A model generated the notes under the pieces. The model saw nothing but the letters and a program-made list of their open reading frames with translations. It was not told where the DNA came from and made no database searches. From Chlorokybus atmophyticus (Eukaryota > Streptophyta > Chlorokybophyceae > Chlorokybales > Chlorokybaceae): a stretch of 64,000 nucleotides of DNA. Positions 9,674 through 41,400 of the stretch are shown piece by piece. The position numbers and the translations under genes are program-made. Where the stretch lies: positions 598,537 to 662,536 of the forward strand of contig RHPI01003156.1 of assembly GCA_009103225.1 (NCBI GenBank), given 5' to 3'. Numbering within the stretch: the stretch's first letter is position 1; every line of letters starts with the position of its first letter.

Positions 9674-11569
9674 TGTTACGCCGGGCGGGGGGTAATTATC
9701 ACTTAAAACTATGTACAGTGATCACACACTTAACATGTAGTGACTGTACACTCCCTTAACCACCTTTCGTTGAGTGAACAACTACTTGGCAACTTAAGGG
9801 TTATGGTCACCTAGCTTAGGTACCCCTACCTTAGTCCCAAAAGCCCAGAGCTCAAGTCGTGCGGCGGCTACCCTCCACCCGCGACTGGCTCCTTTTTAAT
9901 GGCGAAATCCATCGCCATGAGCTTTACTAGGAACTATCTTGGCTAAGACCTACTTGGTTCAAAGCCCTCTACCAGATCCCCATTCACTCACCCAAGTGAT
10001 TAGTTTAGTTCACTCGACATTAGTTCACTGGCATTCAGCAAAGTGACCAATAATGCCAATCCGCGATTTTTGTGCTTGCGGCCATGGCAGACGGCGCTGT
10101 CACGCGCTGCGTATCGGCACACGCGGGAGGGGGCAAATGCCTTAGCCGATTTTCTGTCGCGACGTCGCGTCGCGAAGTGATCTAATAGTTGATTCACTAG
10201 TGAATCAACTTTAGTTCACTACTTTGTCGGCTTTATGAATCACTCCATTAGTGAACTAACTTAGTTCACCAGTGATTCACTATTAGCTCCCTCTTCTATT
10301 AGTCCTTTCAAATTAGGGTGATTCACTTAGTTCACTTAGTTCACTTCGAACCCTTAGTGAACTACTTTTAGTTCATGTTCGTAACTGAACCAGTGAACTA
10401 TTTTAGTTCACTTACGAACCCTTAGTGAACTACTTTTAGTTCATGTTCGTAACTGAACCAGTGAACTATTTTAGTTCACTTACGAACCCTTAGTGAACTA
10501 CTTTTAGTTCATGTTGATTCACTTCGCAGGTAACTGAACCAGTGAACTATTTTAGTTCACTTACGAACCCTTAGTGAACTACTTTTAGTTCATGTTCGTA
10601 ACTGAACCAGTGAACTATTTTAGTTCACTTACGAACCCTTAGTGAACTACTTTTAGTTCATGTTCGTAACTGAACCAGTGAACTATTTTAGTTCACTTAC
10701 GAACCCTTAGTGAACTACTTTTAGTTCATGTTCGTAACTGAACCAGTGAACTATTTTAGTTCACTTACGAACCCTTAGTGAACTACTTTTAGTTCATGTT
10801 CGTAACTGAACCAGTGAACTATTTTAGTTCACTTACGAACCCTTAGTGAACTACTTTTAGTTCATGTTCGTAACTGAACCAGTGAACTATTTTAGTTCAC
10901 TTACGAACCCTTAGTGAACTACTTTTAGTTCATGTTCGTAACTGAACCAATGAACTATTTTAGTTCACTTACGAACCCTTAGTGAACTACTTTTAGTTCA
11001 TGTTCGTAACTGAACCAGTGAACTATTTTAGTTCACTTACGAACCCTTAGTGAACTACTTTTAGTTCATTATGTTGATTCACTTCGCAGGTGAATCAACC
11101 CCTTCGCGACTCATTTCGCGAAGTCCTTTTTGTTCACCCTAAGAGAGGCTACTTCGCTCTATTCATCTGATCCAAATAAGCCGCCTTGGATTGGCCTAAA
11201 TGAACCTTATAATTACACATGCTTTTTCCTATGATGTTTCACACGATTGGCCCCATAAGCCCACATCGCGTTAATAAATCATTATACTAGAGACATGTGC
11301 TTTTATCTTCCTACTCAAGACGCCCATACATTCATGAATAGGGTAATTCCTAGTCAACCACTTCTAATTAGATGCAAATGCTCTAACTAGCCAGGCCTAT
11401 AATTAGCGTTGCACTGTATTCGTGTTAAAGCTCAAACACAAACACACGCACTCAAAGCTTTTATAACAAACCAAGATAATCCAACCAAGGTTCATTAAAC
11501 TTTTGTCTCCCGCTAATTAAACTTATATATACACTGTACATGACCAGCTGTAATAGCTAGGCCGTAACA
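9674..11569 (-). repeat. 5' LTR of the Ty3/gypsy element (right copy)
   Basis: Length 1896 bp, same termini as the left LTR. It is longer because the internal 68-bp array has about ten units (10381 to about 11070) instead of three. Outside the array the two copies are nearly identical, with scattered single-base differences, for example near 4149/11293 and 4388/11519. Confidence 0.93.
10381..11070. repeat. 68-bp tandem array inside the 5' LTR, about ten units
   Basis: Unit markers (GTAACTGAACC) fall at 10381, 10449, 10530, 10598, 10666, 10734, 10802, 10870, 10938 and 11006, a 68-bp period with one 81-bp exception. Each unit holds several short inverted copies of AGTGAAC/GTTCACT. The aberrant unit at about 10513-10530 contains a piece of the sequence that normally follows the array (GTTGATTCACTTCGCAGG), a sign of slippage or unequal exchange. 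Confidence 0.92.
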
Positions 11570-14313
<2,744 letters not shown>

Positions 14314-14314
14314 N

Positions 14315-15265
14315 GGTCGCGGGGCTGAGTGTGGCGGAGGAGTGGCTGTCTCGCTCCTATGCGCACAGCTCCTATACACACACCAGCGCAAGCGTTGGTG
14401 GATAAAGAGGGAGAGGCCGGGGTAGGCGTGCATGCGCATGCGCGCACATGTGCACACGCACATGGGGGAGAGAGAGAAAGGTCACAAACCTCGCACACTT
14501 GCACGCACACACTCATGAACACTTACTAACACAGCACACACGTTCACAACAATCTGACCAGTCCTAAAAGGTGCACAGGATGAGAGGGGTTGGTTTGGTT
14601 GTTTGCTTGATCGACTGCCCTAACGGAGCATACTCGGTGGGGGCAAACAGAATGAGCAATCTGTCACAAAAGCACGTAATCACAGACACAAACATAGGCA
14701 GGCGCTTGTGCACACACTCAAACTCACCTGCCGAAAGGCGCCGCCTCCTTGCACACCGCCCTACGCCACCTGATCGCCTGCCTGGCGAGGTCATGGGGTG
14801 AGGGGGCAGCTTTGAGGGGCGCTGTCAGTACAATTTGTTAAACCACTCACCTCGGCTGCTACCAGGCACCGCCTTGGCCTGATTGCCGGCCTGGTCCTGT
14901 GGCACAGCTACCTGAGCGTCCTCCGCTGCCGCCGCCGCACCTACCCAAAGCCAATTGCAAATGACAATACCAATCTGGCGATGCTTTTCAATTTTCAAAT
15001 TTTGAAAAATAAATACCAAAACACATTCGCGCTCCAAACCCTCATCTACCGTCGGCCAGCCGTATGCATGTATGTGATTAGTTAGAAGCATTGGGCCATA
15101 CCACTGGTGCCGTCAATGCATCCCCGCAACAGTGGTATGACCCAGTGCGTACTTTGCAATCTGTGTCTACAATCCAACGAAACCGCACACACGGTTTTTG
15201 TTTTTTAAAATATAGTAGTAGGATGACACAATGCCGTAGTTGTGTTCTATAGTGGCTCGTGAATG
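14315..15265. other. Intergenic stretch, no gene recognised
   Basis: CA-rich DNA to about 14560, then mixed-composition sequence. No frame with recognisable protein similarity and no RNA gene was seen. Confidence 0.55.
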
Positions 15266-15412
15266 CCTATACAGTCCAACCTCCTTGTAATCACACTCGT
15301 TCCAAGCACAACCTCGATCTAAGCATATTATTTCCGGCAACCAACGCGCACTCGGCAAATCACTCCCCAATCTAAGCGCTATCACACTCGATGTAAGCAC
15401 CCTCTTTAACTG
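15266..15412. mobile_element. Possible pogo/Tigger-like transposon debris
   Basis: The segment holds CAGTCCAACCTCCTTGTAAT, then CCTCGATCTAAGCA and CACTCGATGTAAGCA. Terminal repeats of pogo/Tigger DNA transposons begin CAGT..AACCTCG. The phrase CCTCGATCTAAGCA recurs in the inverted repeat at 15945-16130, so the two belong to one repeat family. No transposase frame is present. The family assignment is inference. Confidence 0.35.
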
Positions 15413-15419
15413 CCTTTTG

Positions 15420-15944
15420 TGCTTACAAAGAGGGTATTCATAACAAAGTTAAAATGCGTTGTTTATACGTGTATCATTGTATACACACAATTGCATATAT
15501 GTACAACAAATAGGCTATGTGCACAAACATGCACGTGCAAGCACATACATACTCACGTACACATACACACATACATCACATACATTACACTCATATATAT
15601 TCATAGTAACGGTATATGTATATGTGAATATACGCTTTGCAGTTGTAGCAACCACTACATCCTATTTATGTACATAGGTTGTATACATTATATACTTATC
15701 TTATGTTTATTAACACTATAATTTAAATACATGTAATATAAAGATACATGTATCAAATACACGTGATATAAGGATATATGTTACATATATAATACATGCA
15801 TAGATTATAATAAATTATAACATGTACATGTACATCTTGTCAAGTATTTGGATACATTCGTGCATAAACATATATATATGTAAATATACATATTTATATG
15901 TATGTGTGTGTACATATTATTATATACATGTGTGCATATATCCT
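15420..15944. other. AT-rich stretch with short tandem TA/CATA repeats
   Basis: Strongly AT-rich DNA with many ATACATGT and TATATA motifs, including a near-repeat of ATACATGTAATATAAAGATA around 15727-15780. No gene is seen. Confidence 0.6.
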
Positions 15945-16130
15945 GTATGCATACATACATGTATGTGTAGTCATGTAGCGGAGTTCCTCGATCTAAGCAT
16001 AAGGTGTGCTTGAACTTGCAGTAGTCACATTGTGCTTAGTTCGAAGGTGTCACACCTCGCTGTAAGCACATATTGTGCTTAGATCGAGGAACTCCGCTAC
16101 ATGACTACACATAAATGTATGTATGCATAC
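15945..16130. repeat. Inverted repeat, 55-bp arms, 76-base loop
   Basis: Arms are 15945-15999 and 16076-16130. Fifty-four of 55 positions pair; the inner 38 bp (15962-15999 with 16076-16113) are perfect. The arms include GGAGTTCCTCGATCTAAGCA and the loop holds further partial copies of TGTGCTTAG. It is the size and form of a fold-back MITE, and its transcript would be a long hairpin. Confidence 0.9.
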
Positions 16131-16187
16131 AGACATATTCCCGCGAGTATGTGTTAATGTACACACATAGATACAGGCATGGTTGGT

Positions 16188-16246
16188 AACCAACGATGTG
16201 GTTAGATCGCGGGCAGACTGTATCCATGTTCGAGCCCAGCCGCTGT
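16188..16246 (+). repeat. tRNA-like segment, possible SINE head
   Basis: GTGGTTAGATCGCGGGC resembles a tRNA D-arm/A box and GTTCGAGCCC, about 25 bases on, resembles a T-arm/B box. The acceptor and T stems do not pair well, so this is not a functional tRNA gene. A tRNA-derived SINE or a decayed tRNA is the best reading, held loosely. Confidence 0.3.
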
Positions 16247-18865
16247 TGACATTGACGTTGTCAAGGATGGCGCCTTGTACTGGCTGTAACCGAACGGCTG
16301 ACAGGCGCCTTTCGCACACCGGTTTTTCCCTACGGTTGGGCCCGGTCACAGCGCAATGTCAGCCTACATGCGGCATGTAGGGAAGGGCATGTAGGCATGT
16401 AACATGCCTACGTGTGCCCCAGCCTGAATGCACTGATCGCCCGATGGTGCGCCGGTGCATTTCGGTTGGGGTATTTCCAACGCCCGTTGGGTAGAACCTG
16501 ACCTAGGTACAGAACCTGACCTAGGTACAGAACCTGACCTACCGCTCGGCTTTACTGTTCTGGACCTAAACTTGAGGTCCTCCAACCCCAAGTTACCCCT
16601 TCCGAATCATAGGTTATGATTCTCACGCTTTGAATTGCCGCATGCACTCACTGAAGCATAGCATGCACACAACTCGTTGAGGTTGAACTGGACTTCCTGT
16701 TGAACCCCGGTACTTACGAAGTACCCCATCATGGCCTACCTCAGCCTGAGGTAGGCTACCTGGGCAAGTTGCGATAGATCTCCTCGGCAGTAAGCAATCA
16801 TCCTCGCCTGCGACTGCCGCTCACATGCTAGATTTTTATTTTGTAGTGACAGGGCCTGCCACCTGGCTCAAGCAGGCGGTGCAGCGCGGCAGCGCAGATC
16901 GTTCAAATCGCGCCAAGTGTGTCAGACTGTCGGGGCTGTTGCACGGTTAGATTGCCAGAAGCTGGGACAGTTAGATTGGCGGGGTCAGATGGCTGAACCG
17001 ACACGCAGTTCGTTTGCTAGTGTTCGCTGGGTTTCATTGACGCCACGTTGGTGTGAGTTCTGACATGCACGCCTGCGCACTGCACACCGGCTGATTCGGT
17101 TGTGCAGTGACAGGCGTGCTCTGCACAGAAAACGATACTCTGCCACTGGCCCCCCCCTTTGCCCCTGTCAACATCCCCGCCTGTCGCGAGGTCAGTCAGA
17201 TGCCCGCGGCGCGGGCGGGGGGAACTGACATAACGTTTGCCAACCGGCTAACGACCGCGTAGTCAATTGTGCGTTGAAGTTAAGCCAGTAAAGTTGGAGG
17301 CTCTAACGCTCTTAACCCCAAGCGCTGGATTAGACTTCCTAGCCAAGCTCAAGATAACAACAAACCCAAGTCAACCGCGGTACGTGAGCACCTTCATGAA
17401 CGTTATAGCAAACAACACCATGTGCGTTTTGCTGTAAGGCATTCGGCTTGGCTGCTACCTGCCTGCGATTGGCGTGCTAGCCGCGGCTGCTAGCTTACTC
17501 ACTGTAGGCCTCGGCCTACTGCTCCTGCTTGCAGTACTCTTTCTGTACTACTACTGCTTTGGGTACAGAGTTGGTGTGGTGTGCAGAGTAGTAGGTGTTG
17601 GGGTGGGCGCAGCCTGTGGAGGTGGAGGGAGGCTTCGACGACAGCGGCGTTGCCAGCGCGAGGAGGAGGCTGCGCGCTTGATTGAGAGGAGTTGGCGTTG
17701 GAGCTGAGGAGAGGCTTGGTGTGGGAGCTGTAGGTCAGGGCTTGGTGGTAGGGAGGGAGGAGGTTGTGGTGAGCGTGCTGGTTGCTGGGAGGGGTGGGAC
17801 GCAGGGTCGGAGCTTAGGCGCTGCGGCTTGCGGCCTGCCTTGCGACTGCTGCTGCTTCCGCTAAGTAAAGGGGAGATAGTTGATCTGGTTGGGTTCCTTG
17901 GTGGTGTGACGGCATTGGTTGCGAGGAGCGGGCAGCTTGCGCGCCTGGCGAGCTTTAGGTGCGTCTGCTGTGTGCTATGCCGTGTGTTGGCCTTACAGTT
18001 GTAAAAAGCATGCTTTCCCTTGTATATGGACTGCTGTGCGTGGCATTTTGTCATTTAGTAATGCTATGTAGGAACAAGTGTTTTGTTGCTACACAGCGTT
18101 CATAGCGTTTAGTCAGAGTAGGTTGACAATGTCAGCGTGCTGTGTTGCTTGCTGGCTTAAGCAGCAGGTGTATACATAGAAAGGAAGCCTGTAGCCCTTT
18201 TCTGCGAATTGTACTACTTGCTAATTCAGCAGCGGTGTTTGCACGCTCCGCGCAGCAAGCGGTAAACAGCAGGCGTATTTACTTTGCAGAGAGTAGCTTG
18301 CGAATGCTCTGCTTGCCAAGTCGTTCGACTAGAGCCAGCACTAGTAGCCCTTCCTGTGCAGAGCACTTGATGTTACCAGGTCAGCAGGCAGGACAGCTGG
18401 CATTGGCTCTTCGTCTTGCTCTCCTGTCATTGCGCAACATAAAGTGAGACGCCGCTTTCAAGCAGACACTTGCTTAGCGCTTGGTACTGGTGACTACGAT
18501 GTCCTCCCCTGGCCCTTTGCCTTGTCTGTCGGGTGCTAGGCCAGGGCGCTTACTGCTGACAGCTTGTTTCTAGAGTATGCAACGCTCATCATCTTTTGTG
18601 ACAGAACTGTGTGGGGTGCTCGCTGCTTGGGGTGGCATCAGTGTAGTGGGTGGCATCAGGACACACCTTTGCTCGCTACTACTTGTGGCCGGAATCGGAA
18701 TCAGAAACCTCCATGAGTAGGGGCCTATCACCGTCACCACGCTCATCTGATGAGCGGTCTTGACCGCCACGGGGCGCTGGAGAGTCAAGTTGTGAATGAG
18801 CGACGTTCAACTGCCGGTCAGTTCAACAGCTACCTTGCACCCATACATTTCAGCAATTGCCCTTC
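16247..18865. other. Intergenic or unresolved 5' region
   Basis: Contains 2.5 tandem copies of an 18-bp unit (AGAACCTGACCTAGGTAC) at about 16492-16541. An open stretch at 17474-17707 would encode a very hydrophobic segment (LLTVGLGLLLLLAVLFLYYY) followed by a basic, Gly-rich stretch, but it has no ATG and no clear splice partners. Upstream exons of the gene beginning at 18866 could lie here. Confidence 0.45.
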
Positions 18866-21800
18866 ATGGCGCTTGTTCTAATGGTGGAATCTGTGCTCTC
18901 AGTGTTGAATGAATTTTCACAAAGTGACTGCAATGATGGTGGCTGCCAACGGCTGGCAGAGGCTGGTAAAAATGACAGGTTGCAGCAGTTTGAGCCCAGA
19001 TTCCTACCTAGTAGGGCTGGCAGCCTTCCGATGTCTGGATGCTCAGTAGTTACTCCGTCTTTTAGTAGAGAGTTGGACGCGTATACGCGAGTTGACCCTG
19101 GCGCATACGACAACGGACAGAGCAGACGTGTTTCACAGCCGTTGAGCACTGAAGCACAGGCAGCATCAGGCAGCAATCTGGCGAGTACTTCTCAGGGAGT
19201 CATGCAGGTATGCCCTGTGCACGTCGAGACTGCTGTAATGTTCAACGATGGCCAGGTTAACAGTTTGCCTGTTGTCTTGCACTAGCCTGCCCTGGGGTCT
19301 TCAAGACTGCCGCGCGCTCTAGGGCCTCCTGTCACCTCAGGGTTTTTGAGGCATTTTGGTATCGAACCACTGCCCACTGGAGTTGTGGCTCCGGCAGCAA
19401 GGTATGGGGACGTGGGTTAGCACAGAGTAGTTGGGAGGTGTTGTGTTGACATGCTCCTACCCTTGCAGTGCGGCATCAGACAGCCTGGTGTCAGCACAAG
19501 TTGTGCCTCTTTGCCAAGAAGATTATCGCACAAGGTTGTAGAAGTGTCGCTCACGCATGCCGTTTCACCATGTTGTTTTGGTGGTTTCTCAACTCATATG
19601 TCTGCAAACAGTTTGCCGCTTGGGAAGGCTTCTCCAAATGCACATGGGTTTGAAGTTCCGGACATGGCACCACTCAAAGCTAGCACTGTGCGCGGCAGTG
19701 GGCCATCTGCGCCAGTCAGTGAGCCTGCAGGCCCATCTACACCCGCTGCAGACACCACCTTTCAAGTGAGGTGGCCTGGGGAGCGCATGCAGAGTTTGCA
19801 GGGAAGAAACGTGCCTCACGTCCGGCTTACTGATGGAAGCAGGTCCTTGGTGTAAGCTGTTCATACACTTCCCTAGGCTTTGCGATTGTCATTGTGTTCT
19901 TACTGTTTGCTGTCGTTTGCAGATTAATGCAGCTCTCAACTTCGCGACCTGACGGTACACCAGCCACTTCCTTCAATATGTCGTTACTGCATGATCAAAT
20001 TTCTAGCGCTGCTGGCCTGCCCAATACTGGCAACCTGAAGCCTGCTGGAAACTGGCGAGAGCAGATATGCCCATCAGAGCATGTAAGCTTCTACACTTGC
20101 TCATCTTAGACACGGTGCACCTGTGTTGTTATTATGCAACCTGCTGCACATGCATGTGCAGTTGTATTGAGCTGCTCATGTATCACAGGAAGACAGCTGG
20201 AAGCCTGTCCCACTTCAGGACGACAGCTGGAGGCCTGCCCCATCCTCAGCTCCTCCAGCCTCATCCTTGCGTAAGGACCGCCTTGTGAGAAAGAGTGCGG
20301 AGGAGCCGGACATGAGAGATCGCAACGTCCGCCTCAAGCGGGATGAAGCTGTCTCTGCCTCCCATCCTGAAGCTGATCTTCGAAGGGCAGGTACCTGACT
20401 CTTGGTCGGAACTCTTGATCTGCCTCTGCTGCTCGTACTTGGTGGCATTGCTTGCACCATACGCCGCATCTTGTAGTGCAATCCATGCGTATTGTCACAA
20501 GTGGTGCGTTTGTCACTCATGCGGCGAACAGCCGTCAAGCGCATGGCGCACCGTGATCCCCATCCCCATTACCCACAACCACCGAATCTAACAACTCATC
20601 AACGATCTGGATGGACTGTCTATACAGACCCCGAACTGGACGACGCGCACAATGCGGACCCCCCTTGTCAATCAGACCCTCTTCCAGTAGGCACACCTAC
20701 TGCTGCAGATAACTGGGATGCACGTGACGGCGGTGCTCAGCATAATGAATCGCCAACATCTGTTGCCCCTCTCCTGCTCCTGCAGGGGGTTCCAGGATAT
20801 GCTGGAACTGGAGGTGGGCCAAGTCAAGGTCGCAGGTTCGTCTTGTAGCCATGAGCATCATGCCGCACGTTGTGCTGCGCCTCTCATTGTGCGATGTGGC
20901 CTTCAAGCTGTTATGTGCATGCTGCCTCACCAATCTGATTATCACAGTGGTCCTAGTGGAATGGCGACGCCAGATGCCAGTAGATGGGATGATCCCCGGG
21001 CTCGGTGGATGGAGAATTGCTATCAGCGCCACGCAGCTTCTCTAGACAGGCACAAGCAATGCTACCCGCACCCATCGCCATGCGTTAGTATTTCAGGCGA
21101 TACAACGGTTTATAGAGAGCAGCTGAAGGACATCTACGGCCCTGCTGGTACAGTCAATGTTGGATGCATACGGTGGAAGATGATTATGCAGTGTTTGTTC
21201 TGCAATCTGACAATGTTCTGTGCTTCGCAGAAAGCAGCATGCAAAGCGAAGGCGCTTCGCAGAGTTTCCAACGCTATGGCTTGCCTCACCAATACATGTC
21301 CAAGCTGCCGGCTGCGCCTCCGAGAACGGCATCAGCTGCTGTTAGCAGTGGCCAGAGCATGCAAAGAGCAGCGACAGTCAGTTTTATGCACCCTGCAGAT
21401 TATACCAACTTTGCCCCATACCCTGCGGACGCTGATCCACGGTATTCGTATCTTCCATATATGCTACCTGGGGGCGGCATGTATTGGTACGCTGTGCCGA
21501 GCTGGACAGGACTGACAGCGGGGTCATCACCTTCAATACCAGCAGGCCCGATAGCCCCCATAGCGCCTATGACTGCACCGCTGAGCATGCACACCCCCAC
21601 ACCGGCTGGCTTCCCGTACACCTTCCCCACATTTCCGCCAGCAACACCTGCACCATCATATGGATATCCTGGTGTTCCGCCATACGTAACACCCGCGGCA
21701 CCCGCAGCGCCTTTCATGGCTCCCTCTGCTCTCGGTGCGCTGCCGACATCCCACATGGCGTTCTACCAACCTGTTGTCCCTCCAGTTGTTCCCCCACAGT

Positions 21801-21988
21801 TCCCTGGCGCACTGCCAGGCATGGCTGCAACCTCGCCATTGACAATTCCCATGACGGCCGCCTTGCTTGCACCCCCAACACAAGCGCCACCCCCTGTGGC
21901 AATGGCACATTCTCATCCCTCGGTAAGCTTCAGCTCAGTGGCTCAAGGGCATAACATGCGGGCGCCGAGCAGTGGATCCAGAAGATAG
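18866..21988 (+). CDS. Unrecognised low-complexity Pro/Ala/Ser-rich protein, seven exons
   Basis: Exons 18866-19207, 19469-19851, 19923-20082, 20189-20390, 20502-20835, 20948-21147 and 21231-21988 join in one frame of 792 codons plus stop, with matching phases at all six introns (0, 2, 0, 1, 2, 1). No domain is recognised. The middle carries repeated Trp-Asp motifs (EDSWKPVP, DDSWRPAP, NWDARDGG, SRWDDPRARW) and a His/Cys-containing stretch (RHAASLDRHKQCYPHP). The last 180 residues are a Pro/Ala/Tyr/Met-rich disordered tail with no charged residues until the final Arg pair. The ATG at 18866 is chosen as the first in frame; a TTTCAG just upstream could instead be an acceptor, so 5' exons may be missing. 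The acceptor at 20502 (CACAAG) is the weakest site. Function unknown; a disordered scaffold or RNA-associated protein is possible but unsupported. Confidence 0.65.
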
Positions 21989-22967
21989 TATACCGCGACT
22001 TGCGTGATATTCTAGTGGTGTTGTTAAGCGTGCTTCTTGGAAGGCTGCTGCCGCCTTCCACCCGCTCTAGTTGTAGCTGCCTTTTGGCTATGGCGTTGGC
22101 CTTGATTGTGAATACGTTTTTTGGTGGCATTAGGTCCTGGTAGTAGCCGCGAACAAATTGCTGCTGCTTGCTCGCGGCTTGCGCTGCAGCTGATGTGCGT
22201 GCTTGATTTGGATGTAGGTCGCTGCTTGTATTGGACTGGTTTGTGTGGCGTTGCTGTTGTGCCTGTATAGCTGACAGTGCGCCAGTAATGTGGCAAGGTG
22301 TACTAAGAGATGGCAGTCACTGCGCAGTCCAAGTGAAGGGCTGTTACTTTTGGGGTGTACATTGTTTATGGCACACGTGCTTGTTGCATGCATTATTTGT
22401 TTTCTGTACACAATGCGCAGCATATGCCAACACATGCTTGTGGTATGCACCCCTCGTCCAGCGGGTCAGCCCTCACTACATTACATGTTTACCTTGTGTT
22501 TACCACAGCCATGGATGCCAAAGCCGCGTCTCGCACAAGTGACCCACAACCATGCATGAACAGCCCTTGCATGACGACAAATGTCTGTAGCATTAAATTT
22601 GGCAAGATGATGGCAAGCCTGTGCTATGGGTATGTGCCAGACACCACCTGCTTGCTGTTCTACCATGGCGCTATTGTTGAGCTGCTGTGTGACACTACAT
22701 TACATGCACTGGATGGTAAATATGCAAGCCATCAGCTGCTCACATGTGGCAGCAGTGCAGTAGAGTACAACGGGACATACAGCAACAAGAGTTGTCGACA
22801 ATCGGTAAATAAAGCCACCAGCCACACACTTATTGCAGCAGTGCGATAGATCTCAACAAGAGCTGTGTACAACTGGTACAATGGCACTGTGTGAGAATAC
22901 GCTGGTACACAACAGCATGCAAGTCTCAACCAACATTGTTATCTTACAGAACACAAAACTACAGCTA
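21989..22967. other. Convergent intergenic region
   Basis: Lies between the 3' ends of a plus-strand gene and the minus-strand giant gene. A 164-codon frame at 22355-22849 has no gene-like features. Presumably it holds the 3' untranslated regions of both. Confidence 0.5.
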
Positions 22968-39888
<16,921 letters not shown>

Positions 39889-41400
39889 CTGGTTTACAAC
39901 AGCCGACAAGCAAATGAGTTGAGCCCAACCTTTCTTCACAAAGTGCGGTCAACTAGCAACAGGTGTACGTAGCAGCAGTGAAGTAGTTGTGCTTATAAAT
40001 TTAGTGACACCGATGACGTCGCAATCAGTGCCACGCTCAATGTGAAGGTGGTGACGACAGTTTGCACCAGCTCTGTGTGCATGCTGGCAGATCACACATG
40101 CGTGTATGCAAGCGCTTGTGGGCGAGGGTGACCCAAGGCACATACGCACGCACAAAAGCACTCACTCACGACCAAATGAAAGTCCCAACTGTTTGCCTCC
40201 CACCAGACATGACACGCCGTACACCACCAGTTATTGCTTCGAGCAGGGTTGGGGTCAGCACTGGTATGTGCTTAGTTGCTGAGTTGATTGAAAGACAGCT
40301 ACGATGAAATTGTACGGTGCGGTGTGCAAAGACAAGAGCAACTGATTAATACTTGCAGAAACAGTGCATGAAAAGCAAACCAAGACCATGTCATCGGCCA
40401 GTACACAACGCCAGATTTAAACACAGCAAGGGACACGGTCCGTTAAGCGACTGCAGGCATCCCTGATCCGAAGCTCTACAAATGAACGTACCACAACAGA
40501 TGGGCTCCCAATTGGTGCCACCTGCGGTAACATACCGCTGATCCTCCTTAGTAGTCAGCGTCCTCCCCCTTCATTGCCTCCCAAGCATAGCGAGTCCACT
40601 GTATAGTTGTTTACACCAATGTTGCACGCCGCTAGGCACACCGATCACATGGTCCACGACAATGACCGCCGCCGCCGTCTCCGCCGGTTGAATCGGCACA
40701 GGTACTTGTATGAGAAGAGAGTCAGAGTTTACGTTATTGATGACCCGTACGTGCGTTGCCGTTGCAGAAGAGAAACACCAGGTCAGTCACGTGACATGGA
40801 CAGCTCCGAACGTTTGGAAGCCAAGATGGAAGGTTTTACTCCATAAGGAACTTCCAAGACTTGGGTGTGGCAACTTTTGACAACTTCTTACCGCCAATAT
40901 TAACTCTGGCTAGTCCACCAGGCCTAAAGCGACGGCGGTGGCGGTGGCCTGCTTGACGGCCTCAGTCAGTAAGGGTGTGCGGGTTGCTACTTGGCCGAAT
41001 CAAAGAGAACAGACATGCAACCCTACAACTACTTTTCCAACTTAATCACTCAAATGCAAGCAAGTTTAAGTGATCAAATGGCAACAAACTAACAACTTCG
41101 TGATAAGATTGCCGCTGCTCTTCGTAATAGCATTGCCGCCGCCGCCGCCGCCGCCGCCGGCAGCGCTCGGCAAGCCAACTAGGTGGCTGCACAGACGGGC
41201 AGATAAGGGCAAGAGGAAGGTGCACATGTCCAGCAAGCCTCACAAGGTCTCATATAGCTTGTTGCGTGCAAGTTGGTTTGTGGAGTTGAATGTTCACTCC
41301 ACATCATGTTCAGGCCAGCGCAGGACCATTAGCGCCAGCTGGCAAGCCTATCTCGTTGGAACGTTTACAAAATGATGAAGCAAGGCGGTACAGCGACTAG
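39889..41400. other. Upstream region of the giant gene and of a BTB-like gene
   Basis: No gene is recognised. It holds CCG-repeat tracts at 40664-40685 and 41138-41161. An open stretch at 40607-40846 is Arg-rich with no similarity. Promoters of two divergent genes are expected here, but no specific motif was recognised. Confidence 0.5.

Larger units (their letters stand above)
3065..11569 (-). mobile_element. Full-length Ty3/gypsy LTR retrotransposon (chromovirus type)
   Basis: The element reads on the minus strand: 5' LTR 9674-11569, primer binding site 9660-9671, gag, pol, polypurine tract 4442-4452, 3' LTR 3065-4438. LTRs begin TGTTACG and end CGTAACA. The domain order protease, RT, RNase H, integrase, chromodomain defines the Ty3/gypsy chromovirus lineage, common in plants, algae and fungi. 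The LTRs differ by only a handful of substitutions outside an internal tandem array, and both long reading frames are open apart from the gag stop, so the insertion is recent and may be active. Codons and base composition (AT-rich) differ from the surrounding host genes. Confidence 0.95.

Noticed and set aside
10381-11070. CRISPR-like regular repeat array
   Set aside because: The 68-bp units are directly tandem with no spacers and lie inside an LTR of a eukaryotic retrotransposon.
17474-17707. Hydrophobic frame with a membrane-helix-like Leu run
   Set aside because: No ATG start, no supported exon joins; kept only as a remark in the intergenic entry.
22355-22849. A 164-codon frame between the convergent genes
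   Set aside because: No similarity, biased Cys/His composition, and it lies where 3' untranslated regions are expected.
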